A stretch of 64,000 nucleotides of DNA from Candidatus Saccharimonadota bacterium (GTDB lineage Bacteria; Patescibacteriota; Saccharimonadia; Saccharimonadales; Saccharimonadaceae), in NCBI GenBank assembly GCA_905365145.1, contig CAJPIO010000001.1:62001-126000 (forward strand). The letters run 5' to 3'. Every line of letters begins with the position of its first letter. The first letter of the stretch is position 1. The translations under genes and the position numbers were made by a program. The notes under the pieces were generated by a model. It was given only the letters and a program-made list of their open reading frames with translations. It was not told where the DNA came from and ran no database searches. Positions 8,541 through 15,906 of the stretch are shown piece after piece.

Positions 8541-9722
8541 ATGTCATTACTACTAATCGCAAATCCAGGCAGCGCTAGCCGCAAATACGCGCTGGTCGAC
8601 GACAAGCTCAAAGAAGTTGCCGCGTTACATATTGAGCAGAGTGGCAGCGAATTAATCGCGACGCTGCGTACTGGCGGCGATACGCGGCAAGTACCGCTTG
8701 GTTTTGCTGACATTTCCCAGTCGGCTGCACACCTGTATGGCATTTTTAACCGCGAACATTTACTAGAAAGTCCTAGCGACGTTCGCGCGATCGGCCTGCG
8801 TATTGTTGCACCGAGCAACTATTTTCTCAAAGACAGGCTTGTTGACGACGACGTCGTCCAGCATGTACGCGATATTTTGCCGCTTGACCCGATTCACGTC
8901 TCCGGTACGCTGCAAGAGCTAGAGGCTCTGCGCTCGTCGCTGCCGACTGTACCGGTAGCGCTAATTTCGGATAGTGCTTTTCACGCTCGCAAGCCGAGCT
9001 ACGCCTGGAATTATGGTATCAATCTGCAAGACGCTGATCGCTTCGAGATTAAGCGTTTTGGCTATCATGGTTTGTCGGTCTCATCTGCCGTTAATGAGCT
9101 GTGGAACCGCGGCAAATTACCACCAAAGGTCGTCGTCTGTCATTTGGGTAGCGGCTCGTCGGTGAGTGCAGTTTTTCATGGTCGCAGCATCGACAACACC
9201 ATGGGCTACTCGGCGCTAGAGGGGGTAATTATGGCAACGCGTACCGGTTCTATCGATTACACTGCTGCTATGGCGCTCAAAACTAAACTTGGTCTCGATG
9301 ATGATCAGTTTGAGCATTATCTTGATGAGAAGGGCGGCCTACTCGGACTCAGCGGAACTAGCGATATTCGTGAAATTCTTGATCGCGAATCTAATGGCGA
9401 CCATATTGCTCATCTAGCGCTGATGACTTTGATTCACAGTGTCCATAAGGCTATCGGTGCGATGGTGGTCGCCATGAACGGCGCCGACTTGCTGGTATTT
9501 ACTGGCACGGTAGGAGAACGTTCGGCGAATTTGCGCCGGCGCATCGTTGCTCACTTGGAATGTCTCGACTTCATACTTGACGGCAATCGTAATAAATCCT
9601 GCCTTAACCCGACTGAATTTACTAGTATTTCGCAAGCGGCAGTCAGTAAGCCGATAATTGTCATACCGACAGACGAAGGTGTCGAAATCGCTCGCCACAC
9701 TGTTAAGTTACTAGCGTCATAA
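8541..9722 (+). CDS. ackA: Acetate kinase (divergent)
   Basis: 393 residues of the ASKHA fold. It makes ATP from acetyl phosphate supplied by the phosphoketolase encoded 21 nt upstream. Recognisable family segments: NPGSASRKYALVD at the N-terminus (usually NxGSSSxK), HVSGTLQELEALR, KRFGYHGLSVSS, VVCHLGSGSSVSAVFHGRSI, DNTMGYSALEGVIMATRTGS, DIREILDRE and VFTGTVGERSANLR. Substitutions such as LGSGSS for LGNG(A/S)S mark it as a divergent member, although the main catalytic segments are in place. The start has a G-rich ribosome-binding site (GGTGGGGG) 1 nt before ATG, as expected for an internal operon gene. Confidence 0.93.
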   Translation: MSLLLIANPGSASRKYALVDDKLKEVAALHIEQSGSELIATLRTGGDTRQVPLGFADISQSAAHLYGIFNREHLLESPSDVRAIGLRIVAPSNYFLKDRLVDDDVVQHVRDILPLDPIHVSGTLQELEALRSSLPTVPVALISDSAFHARKPSYAWNYGINLQDADRFEIKRFGYHGLSVSSAVNELWNRGKLPPKVVVCHLGSGSSVSAVFHGRSIDNTMGYSALEGVIMATRTGSIDYTAAMALKTKLGLDDDQFEHYLDEKGGLLGLSGTSDIREILDRESNGDHIAHLALMTLIHSVHKAIGAMVVAMNGADLLVFTGTVGERSANLRRRIVAHLECLDFILDGNRNKSCLNPTEFTSISQAAVSKPIIVIPTDEGVEIARHTVKLLAS

Positions 9723-9734
9723 TTTTGGTCGTTG

Positions 9735-9769
9735 GAAAGGTGTGTGTTATTGCTGTGGGGACGCCTTTC
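9735..9769 (+). terminator. Hairpin after acetate kinase, possible terminator
   Basis: GAAAGGTGT pairs with ACGCCTTTC across 17 nt. The following sequence (GTGATCTTTACC) has only a weak T-run, so termination is not certain. Confidence 0.4.
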
Positions 9770-9802
9770 GTGATCTTTACCAAACAGTATCTTTCATTTT
9801 GT

Positions 9803-9808
9803 TATAAT
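9803..9808 (+). promoter_or_regulatory. -10 element of RNA methyltransferase gene
   Basis: Perfect TATAAT. It ends 4 nt before the first ATG (9813) and 7 nt before the second (9816). The second fits the 6-8 nt spacing seen elsewhere, so translation probably starts at 9816. Confidence 0.6.
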
Positions 9809-9815
9809 AAGTATG

Positions 9816-11192
9816 ATGAAAAGACAGTCACTCGAGACTATTCAACTTGACAAAATCGTTGGTGGTGGACAAGCACTAGGGACGCTGGCCGATGGCCGCA
9901 AATGCTTCGTATGGGGCGGATTGCCCGGCGAGACGGTTACTGTCCGCATTACCAAAAAGAAGTCGCACTTCGTCGAAGCGATCGTCGAGAAAGTAATCTC
10001 GCCGAGTCCCGACCGTATCCGGCCGCACGACCCAGATAGTTATCTTTCGACCAGTCCGTGGCAAATCATGCCGTTCGAGATTGAACAGGCGTACAAAAGG
10101 CAATTGATTGACGACGCCTTTACACTGCATGGTGTTGCATTACCAGAGATAATTGACATTTATTGCGACAATGTTGCATACGGTTACCGCAACAAAGTTG
10201 AATTTAGCTGGTATAGCGAAATTGGGGAATCTGGTGATACGCTTGATTTAGCATTTTTTCGCCGCGGCAGCAAAGGCAAGATTGTCGTCGATGGCACGAG
10301 CTTAGCGCACCCTGCAATCAACAACTTGGCGCGTACGATCCGTGATTTACTGCGCCATAAACGCGTCGCGGCTCGCCAGCTCAAAACCTTGCTCGTCCGC
10401 TGCGATCAATCGGGAAGTTGCGTATGGCAGTTGTATGTTAAAGATCGCTTGCCCGAAATAATTACCGCTGATGAAGCCGCCAAATTACCGGCTCAGGGCG
10501 GGGAAATTATCTATTCCGATCCGCGCTCGCCAGCCAGCCGTATCACCGAGCGTCTAGCGTATTTCGGCGACACCACCCTGACGGACAACATCCTGGGCAT
10601 ACCATTCCGCTACGCCTGCGAAGGATTTTTCCAAGTCAACATCCCGGTTTACGAGCAAGCGCTGCGCGATATGAAGGAGTGGGTGCAGTACAATAAGGCG
10701 CGCCAAGAGCGCCAGCTAGATCAGTTAGCGGCGCGCCGGCCTGAAGAAAAAGATGTTTGCGAGACGGGCGAGCCAACCCTCGACCTCTATGCTGGCGTTG
10801 GCACCATCGGCCTGACCATTGGCGACGGCAACGTCACGCTGGTGGAAATCAACGCCGATGCTGTCCGCGAAATGCAGCGCAACATCACCGAACTTGACCG
10901 CACCGACGCCCGCGCTGTCCTCGCTCCCAGCGAACAAGCTCTCAATTATATTACAGGCAAGGAAATCGTTATCGTTGATCCACCGCGCGCCGGCTTGCAT
11001 CCCGACGTTATTGCGACATTGTTACAACAGCTACCGCCGCGTATCATTTATCTCAGCTGCAATCCTGTTACCCAAGCCCGCGACGTCGCCTTACTCCAGC
11101 AAAGCTACCAAATCGCCTGGCATCGCGGCTATAATTTTTTCCCGCGTACGCCGCATATTGAACACTTAATCATTCTTGATAAGAAGCCGTAA
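9816..11192 (+). CDS. RlmD/TrmA-family RNA (uracil-5)-methyltransferase lacking the Fe-S motif
   Basis: 458 residues. An N-terminal TRAM domain (IVGGGQALGTLADGRKCFV..., about 8-60) is followed by a split insertion domain and a SAM methyltransferase domain: DLYAGVGTIGLTIGDGNVTLVEIN, IVDPPRAGLHPDV and the catalytic-cysteine motif YLSCNPVTQARDV. Such enzymes methylate U747 or U1939 of 23S rRNA, or U54 of tRNA. In RlmD the region after TRAM holds C-x5-CGGC binding a 4Fe-4S cluster; here the equivalent stretch is SYLSTSPWQIMPFE, with no cysteine. Several TrmA-type members also lack the cluster, so activity is still expected. Target unresolved. The second ATG is chosen because of the -10 spacing. 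Confidence 0.88.
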   Translation: MKRQSLETIQLDKIVGGGQALGTLADGRKCFVWGGLPGETVTVRITKKKSHFVEAIVEKVISPSPDRIRPHDPDSYLSTSPWQIMPFEIEQAYKRQLIDDAFTLHGVALPEIIDIYCDNVAYGYRNKVEFSWYSEIGESGDTLDLAFFRRGSKGKIVVDGTSLAHPAINNLARTIRDLLRHKRVAARQLKTLLVRCDQSGSCVWQLYVKDRLPEIITADEAAKLPAQGGEIIYSDPRSPASRITERLAYFGDTTLTDNILGIPFRYACEGFFQVNIPVYEQALRDMKEWVQYNKARQERQLDQLAARRPEEKDVCETGEPTLDLYAGVGTIGLTIGDGNVTLVEINADAVREMQRNITELDRTDARAVLAPSEQALNYITGKEIVIVDPPRAGLHPDVIATLLQQLPPRIIYLSCNPVTQARDVALLQQSYQIAWHRGYNFFPRTPHIEHLIILDKKP

Positions 11193-11254
11193 AGTTACTC
11201 TTTCTATGCAGAGTTTATCTGGCTAATTCGAATGCAAGGCCAGCTAATTGCTGC

Positions 11255-11260
11255 TATACT
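11255..11260 (+). promoter_or_regulatory. -10 element of DHH phosphoesterase gene
   Basis: TATACT ending 8 nt before ATG 11269 (5 nt before GTG 11266). The ATG fits the leaderless pattern. Confidence 0.55.
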
Positions 11261-11268
11261 ATTAGGTG

Positions 11269-12243
11269 ATGTTTGATAAAACTATTGACGCTATCAATAA
11301 CGCGCAGAAAATTGTTGTAGTCCAAGCGGAAAATCCTGACGGTGATAGTATCGGCAGCAGCTTAGCCTTGGAAGAAATTTTGAGTGACCTCGGCAAAAAT
11401 GTTCAGCTGCACTGTCCAGTTGATACACCGAAATACTTACATTACATTCACGGTTGGGATCGAATAACTAGCGATTTTGACACGAATGCCGACTTAGCAA
11501 TTATCGTTGATACTAATGCCGAACTATTAATCAGTAAAAGTTTAAGTATGCCAGGTGTGCGTCATTTTCTTGAGACGCATCCCGTTGTGGTGTTGGATCA
11601 TCACGCAACTGATTCAACGCTGACTTTTGATGCTACTTATGTCAACCAGCCGGTAGTTGCAGCTGGCGAACTGATTTACAATCTAGCGCATACTGCTGGC
11701 TGGGTAATTAATCCGCAAGCTGCAGAAAATATGCTGATTGCTATCATGAGCGATAGCCTGGGCTTAACAACGCAAAATACCACAGCCGACTCGTTTCGTG
11801 TCGCTGGCGAATTAACTGCGCTCGGTGCTAGCAACTCAGCTATTGAAGAACGACGCCGCGAATTTATGAAAAAGTCGCCAGAGATTTTGGCATATAAAGG
11901 CCGCTTGATTGAACGTATCGAATATTTGCTCGATGGTAAATTAGCTATAATTCATATCCCGTGGGAAGAAATCCAGAAATATAGCGATCAGTATAATCCG
12001 AGCGTTCTAGTGCTTGACGAAATGCGTTTAGTTGAGGGGGTTGAAGTGGCTTGCGCTATCAAAACTTACCCTGACGGTAAATTAACCGGGAAATTACGCA
12101 GTAATATGCCAGTGTCAGAGCAGATAGCTGGATATTTCGGCGGCGGCGGACACGCTTATGCTGCAGGTTTTCGCGTGTATGACGATTATGCAGTGATTGT
12201 GCGCGAACTAGTTGAGGCTGCGGATAAGTCTTTACGCGGGTAA
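11269..12243 (+). CDS. DHH-family phosphoesterase, NrnA-like (nanoRNase/pAp phosphatase)
   Basis: 324 residues with DHH then DHHA1 domains. Metal-binding motifs are clear: ENPDGDSIGSSLAL (motif I), IIVDTNAE (II), VVLDHHATDST (III, DHH), IMSDSLGLTTQNTT (IV), and GGGGHAYAAGFRV from the DHHA1 substrate-binding domain near the C-terminus. NrnA-type enzymes degrade short oligoribonucleotides and may dephosphorylate pAp; some relatives cleave c-di-AMP or pApA. The size and the absence of PAS/GGDEF parts point to the stand-alone NrnA form. A GTG 3 nt earlier (11266) is possible. It is followed by a strong two-way terminator. Confidence 0.9.
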   Translation: MFDKTIDAINNAQKIVVVQAENPDGDSIGSSLALEEILSDLGKNVQLHCPVDTPKYLHYIHGWDRITSDFDTNADLAIIVDTNAELLISKSLSMPGVRHFLETHPVVVLDHHATDSTLTFDATYVNQPVVAAGELIYNLAHTAGWVINPQAAENMLIAIMSDSLGLTTQNTTADSFRVAGELTALGASNSAIEERRREFMKKSPEILAYKGRLIERIEYLLDGKLAIIHIPWEEIQKYSDQYNPSVLVLDEMRLVEGVEVACAIKTYPDGKLTGKLRSNMPVSEQIAGYFGGGGHAYAAGFRVYDDYAVIVRELVEAADKSLRG

Positions 12244-12260
12244 TTTGTCTGTTCTAAGTT

Positions 12261-12290
12261 AAAAAACCGCTAGCGTATGTAGCGGTTTTT
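12261..12290. terminator. Bidirectional intrinsic terminator
   Basis: AAAAACCGCTA pairs with TAGCGGTTTTT around a short loop, with A-run and T-run on either side. It sits between the convergent DHH and LysM-CHAP genes. Confidence 0.85.
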
Positions 12291-12313
12291 CTAATTCTAC
12301 TAGTTATAATTAT

Positions 12314-13192
12314 TTAGTAGATGAATTGTCCGAATGTGCCTGGTCTTACTGTACGTTTGTTGTAATTGCCAGCGCGGTAATTCCAACCCATTTCTGAAAC
12401 AGTATAGCTGCCATCGCTATTAACCGACTCGACGTAAGCAACATGGCCGTTTGTCACCGCGACAGCTCCAGCGCGCGGGGCGCTACCAGTTGATTTACCG
12501 GCAGCTTGAGCGCTGGAAATCCAACCATAACCAGCATTGCCGTATACAGCGACGTCTGGGCGGCGGCTGTGAACGTAATCGGTACACCACATGCCGTTGC
12601 CGACGTAGTAGCTTGATGAATTAATCGGCTTTGAGCTATACGATCTCGTAGTAACTGTAGAAGTCCGAGCTGATGGCGCCGCTGCGTTAGAGCTGGCGGC
12701 TGCTTGTTGCGCTGCAACGATAGCTGACGATCGGTCTGGCAAGACCTCTTCTGCGCTAGGAATTCGCAGCTTCTGCCCTATGTCAATAGTATTTGGGTTA
12801 CTAAGCGACTCGTTGGCGTCAAAGATACGCGTCCAGGTTGTATTGTATTTTTCGGCAATTGACGCCAAGCTATCGCCTGCGGCTACTATCGCGTAGGTTG
12901 ATTGTTCGATTGATTTTGTCTCGTTAGATTTGCCCTTTGGCGTAGACGCTGGTTTTTTGGTTTTATCGTCATCAACTCCGCTGGTTTGCTTTTCGTCCGC
13001 TTTTGCTAGCAAAGCTTTCTTGTTTTGGGTAGCTAGCAGCGGTGTCCCCCTTGCGATTGTTAATTTATTTTTATTTTGCTGTGCGAGTAGTAGCGAGCGG
13101 CCCGTACTCGTTTCGGCGTAGGCTGGGTGCGTTGCTATTAAGCATATTGCACCAGCGGCGCCGATTGTCGTCAAGACCCCGTATAAACGCAT
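12314..13192 (-). CDS. Secreted LysM-CHAP peptidoglycan hydrolase
   Basis: 292 residues. The signal peptide MRLYGVLTTIGAAGAICLIA..AYA (1-26) is followed by a Lys/Thr-rich linker, a LysM domain (YAIVAAGDSLASIAEKYNTT..., about 101-148) that binds peptidoglycan, a Ser/Ala-rich spacer, and a C-terminal CHAP domain (about 195-292). In the CHAP domain the catalytic Cys is in GMWCTDYVHSRRPD and the His in NGHVAYVES. CHAP enzymes cut peptide bonds or the muramoyl-amide bond. It could serve in self-division or act on the wall of a bacterial host (inference). The start has a strong AAGGAGA site, and a structured leader of about 105 nt precedes it. Confidence 0.92.
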   Translation of the reverse strand: MRLYGVLTTIGAAGAICLIATHPAYAETSTGRSLLLAQQNKNKLTIARGTPLLATQNKKALLAKADEKQTSGVDDDKTKKPASTPKGKSNETKSIEQSTYAIVAAGDSLASIAEKYNTTWTRIFDANESLSNPNTIDIGQKLRIPSAEEVLPDRSSAIVAAQQAAASSNAAAPSARTSTVTTRSYSSKPINSSSYYVGNGMWCTDYVHSRRPDVAVYGNAGYGWISSAQAAGKSTGSAPRAGAVAVTNGHVAYVESVNSDGSYTVSEMGWNYRAGNYNKRTVRPGTFGQFIY

Positions 13193-13298
13193 AATTATCT
13201 CCTTGGTTAAATACCCCCACGGATAGGCTAAACTTCAAATACTCGTGGATTTATGTCCTGGCTTATTATTGTTTTAATCGTAATTTTCACAGGACATG
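13193..13298 (-). promoter_or_regulatory. Structured 5' leader of the LysM-CHAP gene (candidate cis-regulatory RNA)
   Basis: Downstream of a strong promoter, the minus-strand leader has an 8-bp stem formed by its first bases (ATGTCCTG 13297-13290 with CAGGACAT 13260-13253), a second stem CCACG/CGTGG (13248-13244 with 13221-13217) enclosing about 22 nt, then G-rich sequence and the AAGGAGA site. The transcript also opens with a 7-codon ORF (M-S-C-E-N-Y-D-stop). c-di-AMP riboswitches often precede such hydrolases, but I cannot match their consensus here. Confidence 0.45.
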
Positions 13299-13304
13299 AG
13301 ACCA

Positions 13305-13333
13305 ATCATAGCAAAACGTAGTATTTTGGTCAA
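13305..13333 (-). promoter_or_regulatory. Promoter of the LysM-CHAP gene
   Basis: TTGACC, 17-nt spacer, TATGAT on the minus strand. The predicted start point is about 13298, right at the 8-bp leader stem. Confidence 0.7.
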
Positions 13334-13376
13334 TAATTTTATAGTGGTAATGCTACACTACCTCTGGAAAATTAGG

Positions 13377-13405
13377 TGGACTTTCTAGTTATTTTTTGGT
13401 ATAAT
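13377..13405 (+). promoter_or_regulatory. Promoter of rplA
   Basis: TGGACT, 17-nt spacer, TATAAT. The roughly 65-nt leader includes a GACGT/ACGTC stem (13410-13414 with 13437-13441), a possible L1 autoregulatory site by analogy with other bacteria. Confidence 0.6.
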
Positions 13406-13476
13406 CTTAGACGTTTTATTAAATCAATGTTGGGAGACGTCAAGTCGCTTGTACCACAGAAAGGATTAAATATCTG

Positions 13477-14448
13477 ATGGCTAAAAAAGCCGAACTATTA
13501 GAAAAAGCTGCCGAGCTCAAGCTTGACGTCAGCGAAAAAAATACTATAGCCGAGATTGAAGCGGCCATCGCTGCCGCTGAAAAGCACTCAGTCCGCGAAG
13601 CTACAATTGCCAAAGCTGGTAAGCGCAGCGCCAAAGCTATCGAAGAGGCTGAAGCCAAAGCTGAAAAAGAAGCTCGCAAAGAAGCTGGCGACACTACACC
13701 GCAGGGCGACGCCGAAGCGGCTATCAAAAAAGGCCCAGCGCCAAAGGTTCGTCCGTTGATTGAACGCCGCGGCAAAGCTTACCGCCAGGCTGCCGAAAAA
13801 GTTGAAAAAGACAAAGCTTACACGCTTGCCGATGCTATCAAACTTGCTACCGAAACCAATCCGAGCAAATTTGACGCTAGCGTTGAAGTTCACGTTCGTT
13901 TAGGCGTCGATCCGCGTCAAGCCGACCAAAATATTCGTTCGACCGTAGTCCTGCCTCACGGTACCGGCAAGACTGTTCGGGTAGCCGTTTTCGCAGCTGA
14001 TACTGATGCCGACAAAGCCAAAAAAGCTGGTGCCGATCTGGCTGGTGATGAAGCTATCGTCAAACTTCTTGACAAGGGTACGCTTGATTTTGACGTCTTA
14101 ATCGCTACGCCGGCCTACATGCCAAAGCTCGGTAAGTACGCTCGTTTGCTCGGCCCGAAAGGCTTGATGCCGAACCCGAAGAGCGGTACTGTCTCGACCG
14201 ACGTCGCCAAAGCTACCGAAGAAGCCAAAGCTGGCAAGGTAGAATATCGTGTCGACAAGCAGGCTGCTATCCATTTAAGTGTTGGTAAAGTTAGCTTCGG
14301 TGCTGAAAAATTGCTTGAAAACGCCAATACCTTCTTTGCTAGCTTGCAGGCGCAGAAGCCATCCTCTATTAAGGGTGTTTACATTAAATCGGTTGCCGTC
14401 GCTACTACTATGGGCCCCGGTATCAAAGTTGATTATCAAGCAAAATAA
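13477..14448 (+). CDS. rplA: 50S ribosomal protein L1 with N-terminal extension
   Basis: 323 residues, about 90 more than usual L1. The L1 core runs from about residue 92 (RGKAYRQAAEKVEKDKAYTLADAI) to the end and has KFDASVEVHVRLGVDPRQADQN, VVLPHGTGK, and LGPKGLMPNPKSGTVS. The extra N-terminus holds a short helical segment (ELLEKAAELKLDVSEKNTIA) resembling Rho-N/HeH/SAP nucleic-acid-binding motifs, then an Ala/Lys/Glu-rich stretch. L1 forms the stalk that helps release E-site tRNA and represses its own mRNA. Here it is not next to rplK: it faces a cell-wall hydrolase gene and is followed by thyA. The start has an AAAGGA site. Confidence 0.96.
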   Translation: MAKKAELLEKAAELKLDVSEKNTIAEIEAAIAAAEKHSVREATIAKAGKRSAKAIEEAEAKAEKEARKEAGDTTPQGDAEAAIKKGPAPKVRPLIERRGKAYRQAAEKVEKDKAYTLADAIKLATETNPSKFDASVEVHVRLGVDPRQADQNIRSTVVLPHGTGKTVRVAVFAADTDADKAKKAGADLAGDEAIVKLLDKGTLDFDVLIATPAYMPKLGKYARLLGPKGLMPNPKSGTVSTDVAKATEEAKAGKVEYRVDKQAAIHLSVGKVSFGAEKLLENANTFFASLQAQKPSSIKGVYIKSVAVATTMGPGIKVDYQAK

Positions 14449-14462
14449 ACTCATATAATTTC

Positions 14463-14493
14463 AGAGCGAGACCTAGCATCTCGCTCTATTTTT
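14463..14493 (+). terminator. Terminator between rplA and thyA
   Basis: Perfect 9-bp stem AGAGCGAGA/TCTCGCTCT, 7-nt loop, then ATTTTTAG. A TATAAT at 14454-14459 just before it could start thyA transcription, which would place the hairpin in the thyA leader. Confidence 0.75.
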
Positions 14494-14508
14494 AGAAGGA
14501 GGGGAGGA

Positions 14509-15327
14509 ATGAGACAATATCTTGATTTACTTGACCGTATTCTAGCAGAAGGCGTCGAAAAGAGCGACCGGACAGGTACTGGTACGCTCAGCATCTTCGG
14601 ACATATGATGCGTTTTGATTTGCGCGAAGGCTTTCCACTACTTACTACCAAAAAACTCTTTACCAAAGGTATCTTCGGCGAGTTAATTTGGTTTTTACGC
14701 GGCGATACCAACGTGCACTGGCTGCAAGAACGCGGAATTCATATCTGGGACGAGTGGGCTAACGAGAATGGTGATCTTGGTCCGGTTTACGGTGCGCAGT
14801 GGCGGGCATGGTCAGCGCCTAATGGTGAACATATTGACCAGATTGCTAACGTCATTAACCAGCTGCGCGTCAACCCAGACTCGCGGCGGCTAATCGTTAC
14901 CGCTTGGAATCCTGCCGAAGTAAACAACATGGCTTTGCCGCCATGCCATATGTTATTTCAATTCTATACCACACCCGCTGATTCCAATGACTCTGATCAG
15001 CGGCGCTGGTTATCGTGCCGGCTTGATCAGCGATCGTGCGATACATTTCTGGGCGTCCCATTCAATATTGCTAGCTATGCATTATTGACTATGATAATTG
15101 CACAGCAGGTTGATATGCGGCCGCGTGAATTTGTTTGGATGGGCGGCGATGTTCATTTGTATTTGAATCATCTCGAGCAAGCAAAACTTCAGTTGACACG
15201 CCAACCGCGTCCGTTACCAACTCTCGATATCACACCAAAACCATCAATCGATGATTATGATCTTGATGATTTCAAGTTAAAAAACTACGATCCATGGCCA
15301 GCCATCAAAGCGCCAATTTCAGTCTAA
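14509..15327 (+). CDS. thyA: Thymidylate synthase
   Basis: 272 residues, complete. The enzyme converts dUMP and methylene-tetrahydrofolate to dTMP and dihydrofolate. Seen: SDRTGTGTLSIFGHMMRFDL, the folate/dUMP region IFGELIWFLRGDTNVHWLQE, the catalytic cysteine in MALPPCHMLFQFY, the phosphate-binding LSCRLDQRSCDTFLGVPFNI, and GDVHLYLNHLEQ. The gene has a strong GGAGGGGAGG site. Dihydrofolate reductase, which recycles the product, is encoded convergently next door, and dcd and tmk follow, so one locus makes and phosphorylates dTMP. Confidence 0.97.
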   Translation: MRQYLDLLDRILAEGVEKSDRTGTGTLSIFGHMMRFDLREGFPLLTTKKLFTKGIFGELIWFLRGDTNVHWLQERGIHIWDEWANENGDLGPVYGAQWRAWSAPNGEHIDQIANVINQLRVNPDSRRLIVTAWNPAEVNNMALPPCHMLFQFYTTPADSNDSDQRRWLSCRLDQRSCDTFLGVPFNIASYALLTMIIAQQVDMRPREFVWMGGDVHLYLNHLEQAKLQLTRQPRPLPTLDITPKPSIDDYDLDDFKLKNYDPWPAIKAPISV

Positions 15328-15346
15328 ATATTACTGCATGGCAAGA

Positions 15347-15844
15347 CTACTTTTCATATATCGCAAATATATAAGGATAAGTGTTAGTATCATCAGCAGC
15401 ATGTGATTCTTCTGATGTTTTTCGCCAAGTATCGTCAAGCTCGGGGAAAAATGTATCCGCTGGAAGCTCTGCGTCGACTTCTGTAGCGTATATTCTACTT
15501 ACCACATTTGATTTGAGTGCTGTCGCGTAAACGGTTGCTCCACCAATGATGTATATTGTATCTTTGCTTGCCATTTGCAAAGCATTTTCTAACGAGCTAG
15601 CTGTAGAGATACCGTCCAGCTTGGAATGAGTTAATACGATATTTTGGCGATTTGGTAGCGGACGGCCAATAGATTCATAAGTTTTACAGCCCATAATTAC
15701 TGTACTGCCAGTGGTTAATTGGCGAAAATGCTGTAAATCTGCTGGCAAACTGCGCCCCCACGGCAGTTTGTTGTCAATGCCAATACCGCGCCGGCGATCG
15801 TAGGCGACTACTATGCTGCACTGTTTTTTCTGATCGCGTTCCAT
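15347..15844 (-). CDS. folA: Dihydrofolate reductase
   Basis: 165 residues from the chosen start. Core motifs: CSIVVAYDRRRGIGIDNKLPWG (first 30 residues, with the substrate loop), LPADLQHFRQLTTGSTVIMG, KTYESIGRPLPNRQNIVLT, and IYIIGGATVYATAL (NADPH binding). It reduces dihydrofolate made by ThyA. Longer in-frame starts exist (up to 15976), but they overlap the divergent dcd gene. ATG 15844 lies 7 nt after a TATGAT, matching the leaderless pattern, and gives the normal family length. Confidence 0.94.
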   Translation of the reverse strand: MERDQKKQCSIVVAYDRRRGIGIDNKLPWGRSLPADLQHFRQLTTGSTVIMGCKTYESIGRPLPNRQNIVLTHSKLDGISTASSLENALQMASKDTIYIIGGATVYATALKSNVVSRIYATEVDAELPADTFFPELDDTWRKTSEESHAADDTNTYPYIFAIYEK

Positions 15845-15851
15845 CAACTTA

Positions 15852-15857
15852 ATCATA
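15852..15857 (-). promoter_or_regulatory. -10 element of folA
   Basis: TATGAT on the minus strand ending 7 nt before ATG 15844. Confidence 0.5.
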
Positions 15858-15892
15858 TCATATGCTAGTTGTGTAAGCGGTAGCGGTGAATG

Positions 15893-15898
15893 TATAAT
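15893..15898 (+). promoter_or_regulatory. -10 element of dcd
   Basis: Perfect TATAAT ending 8 nt before ATG 15907. The divergent folA -10 lies only 35 bp away. Confidence 0.6.
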
Positions 15899-15906
15899 GA
15901 AAAGAC

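Noticed and set aside
10819..11169. A 116-codon ORF inside the RNA methyltransferase gene.
   Set aside because: Out-of-frame shadow of conserved SAM-methyltransferase sequence; no ribosome-binding site.
12314..13192. LysM-CHAP hydrolase as a phage endolysin.
   Set aside because: It has a signal peptide and LysM domain, its own regulated promoter and chromosomal neighbours; no lysis cassette.
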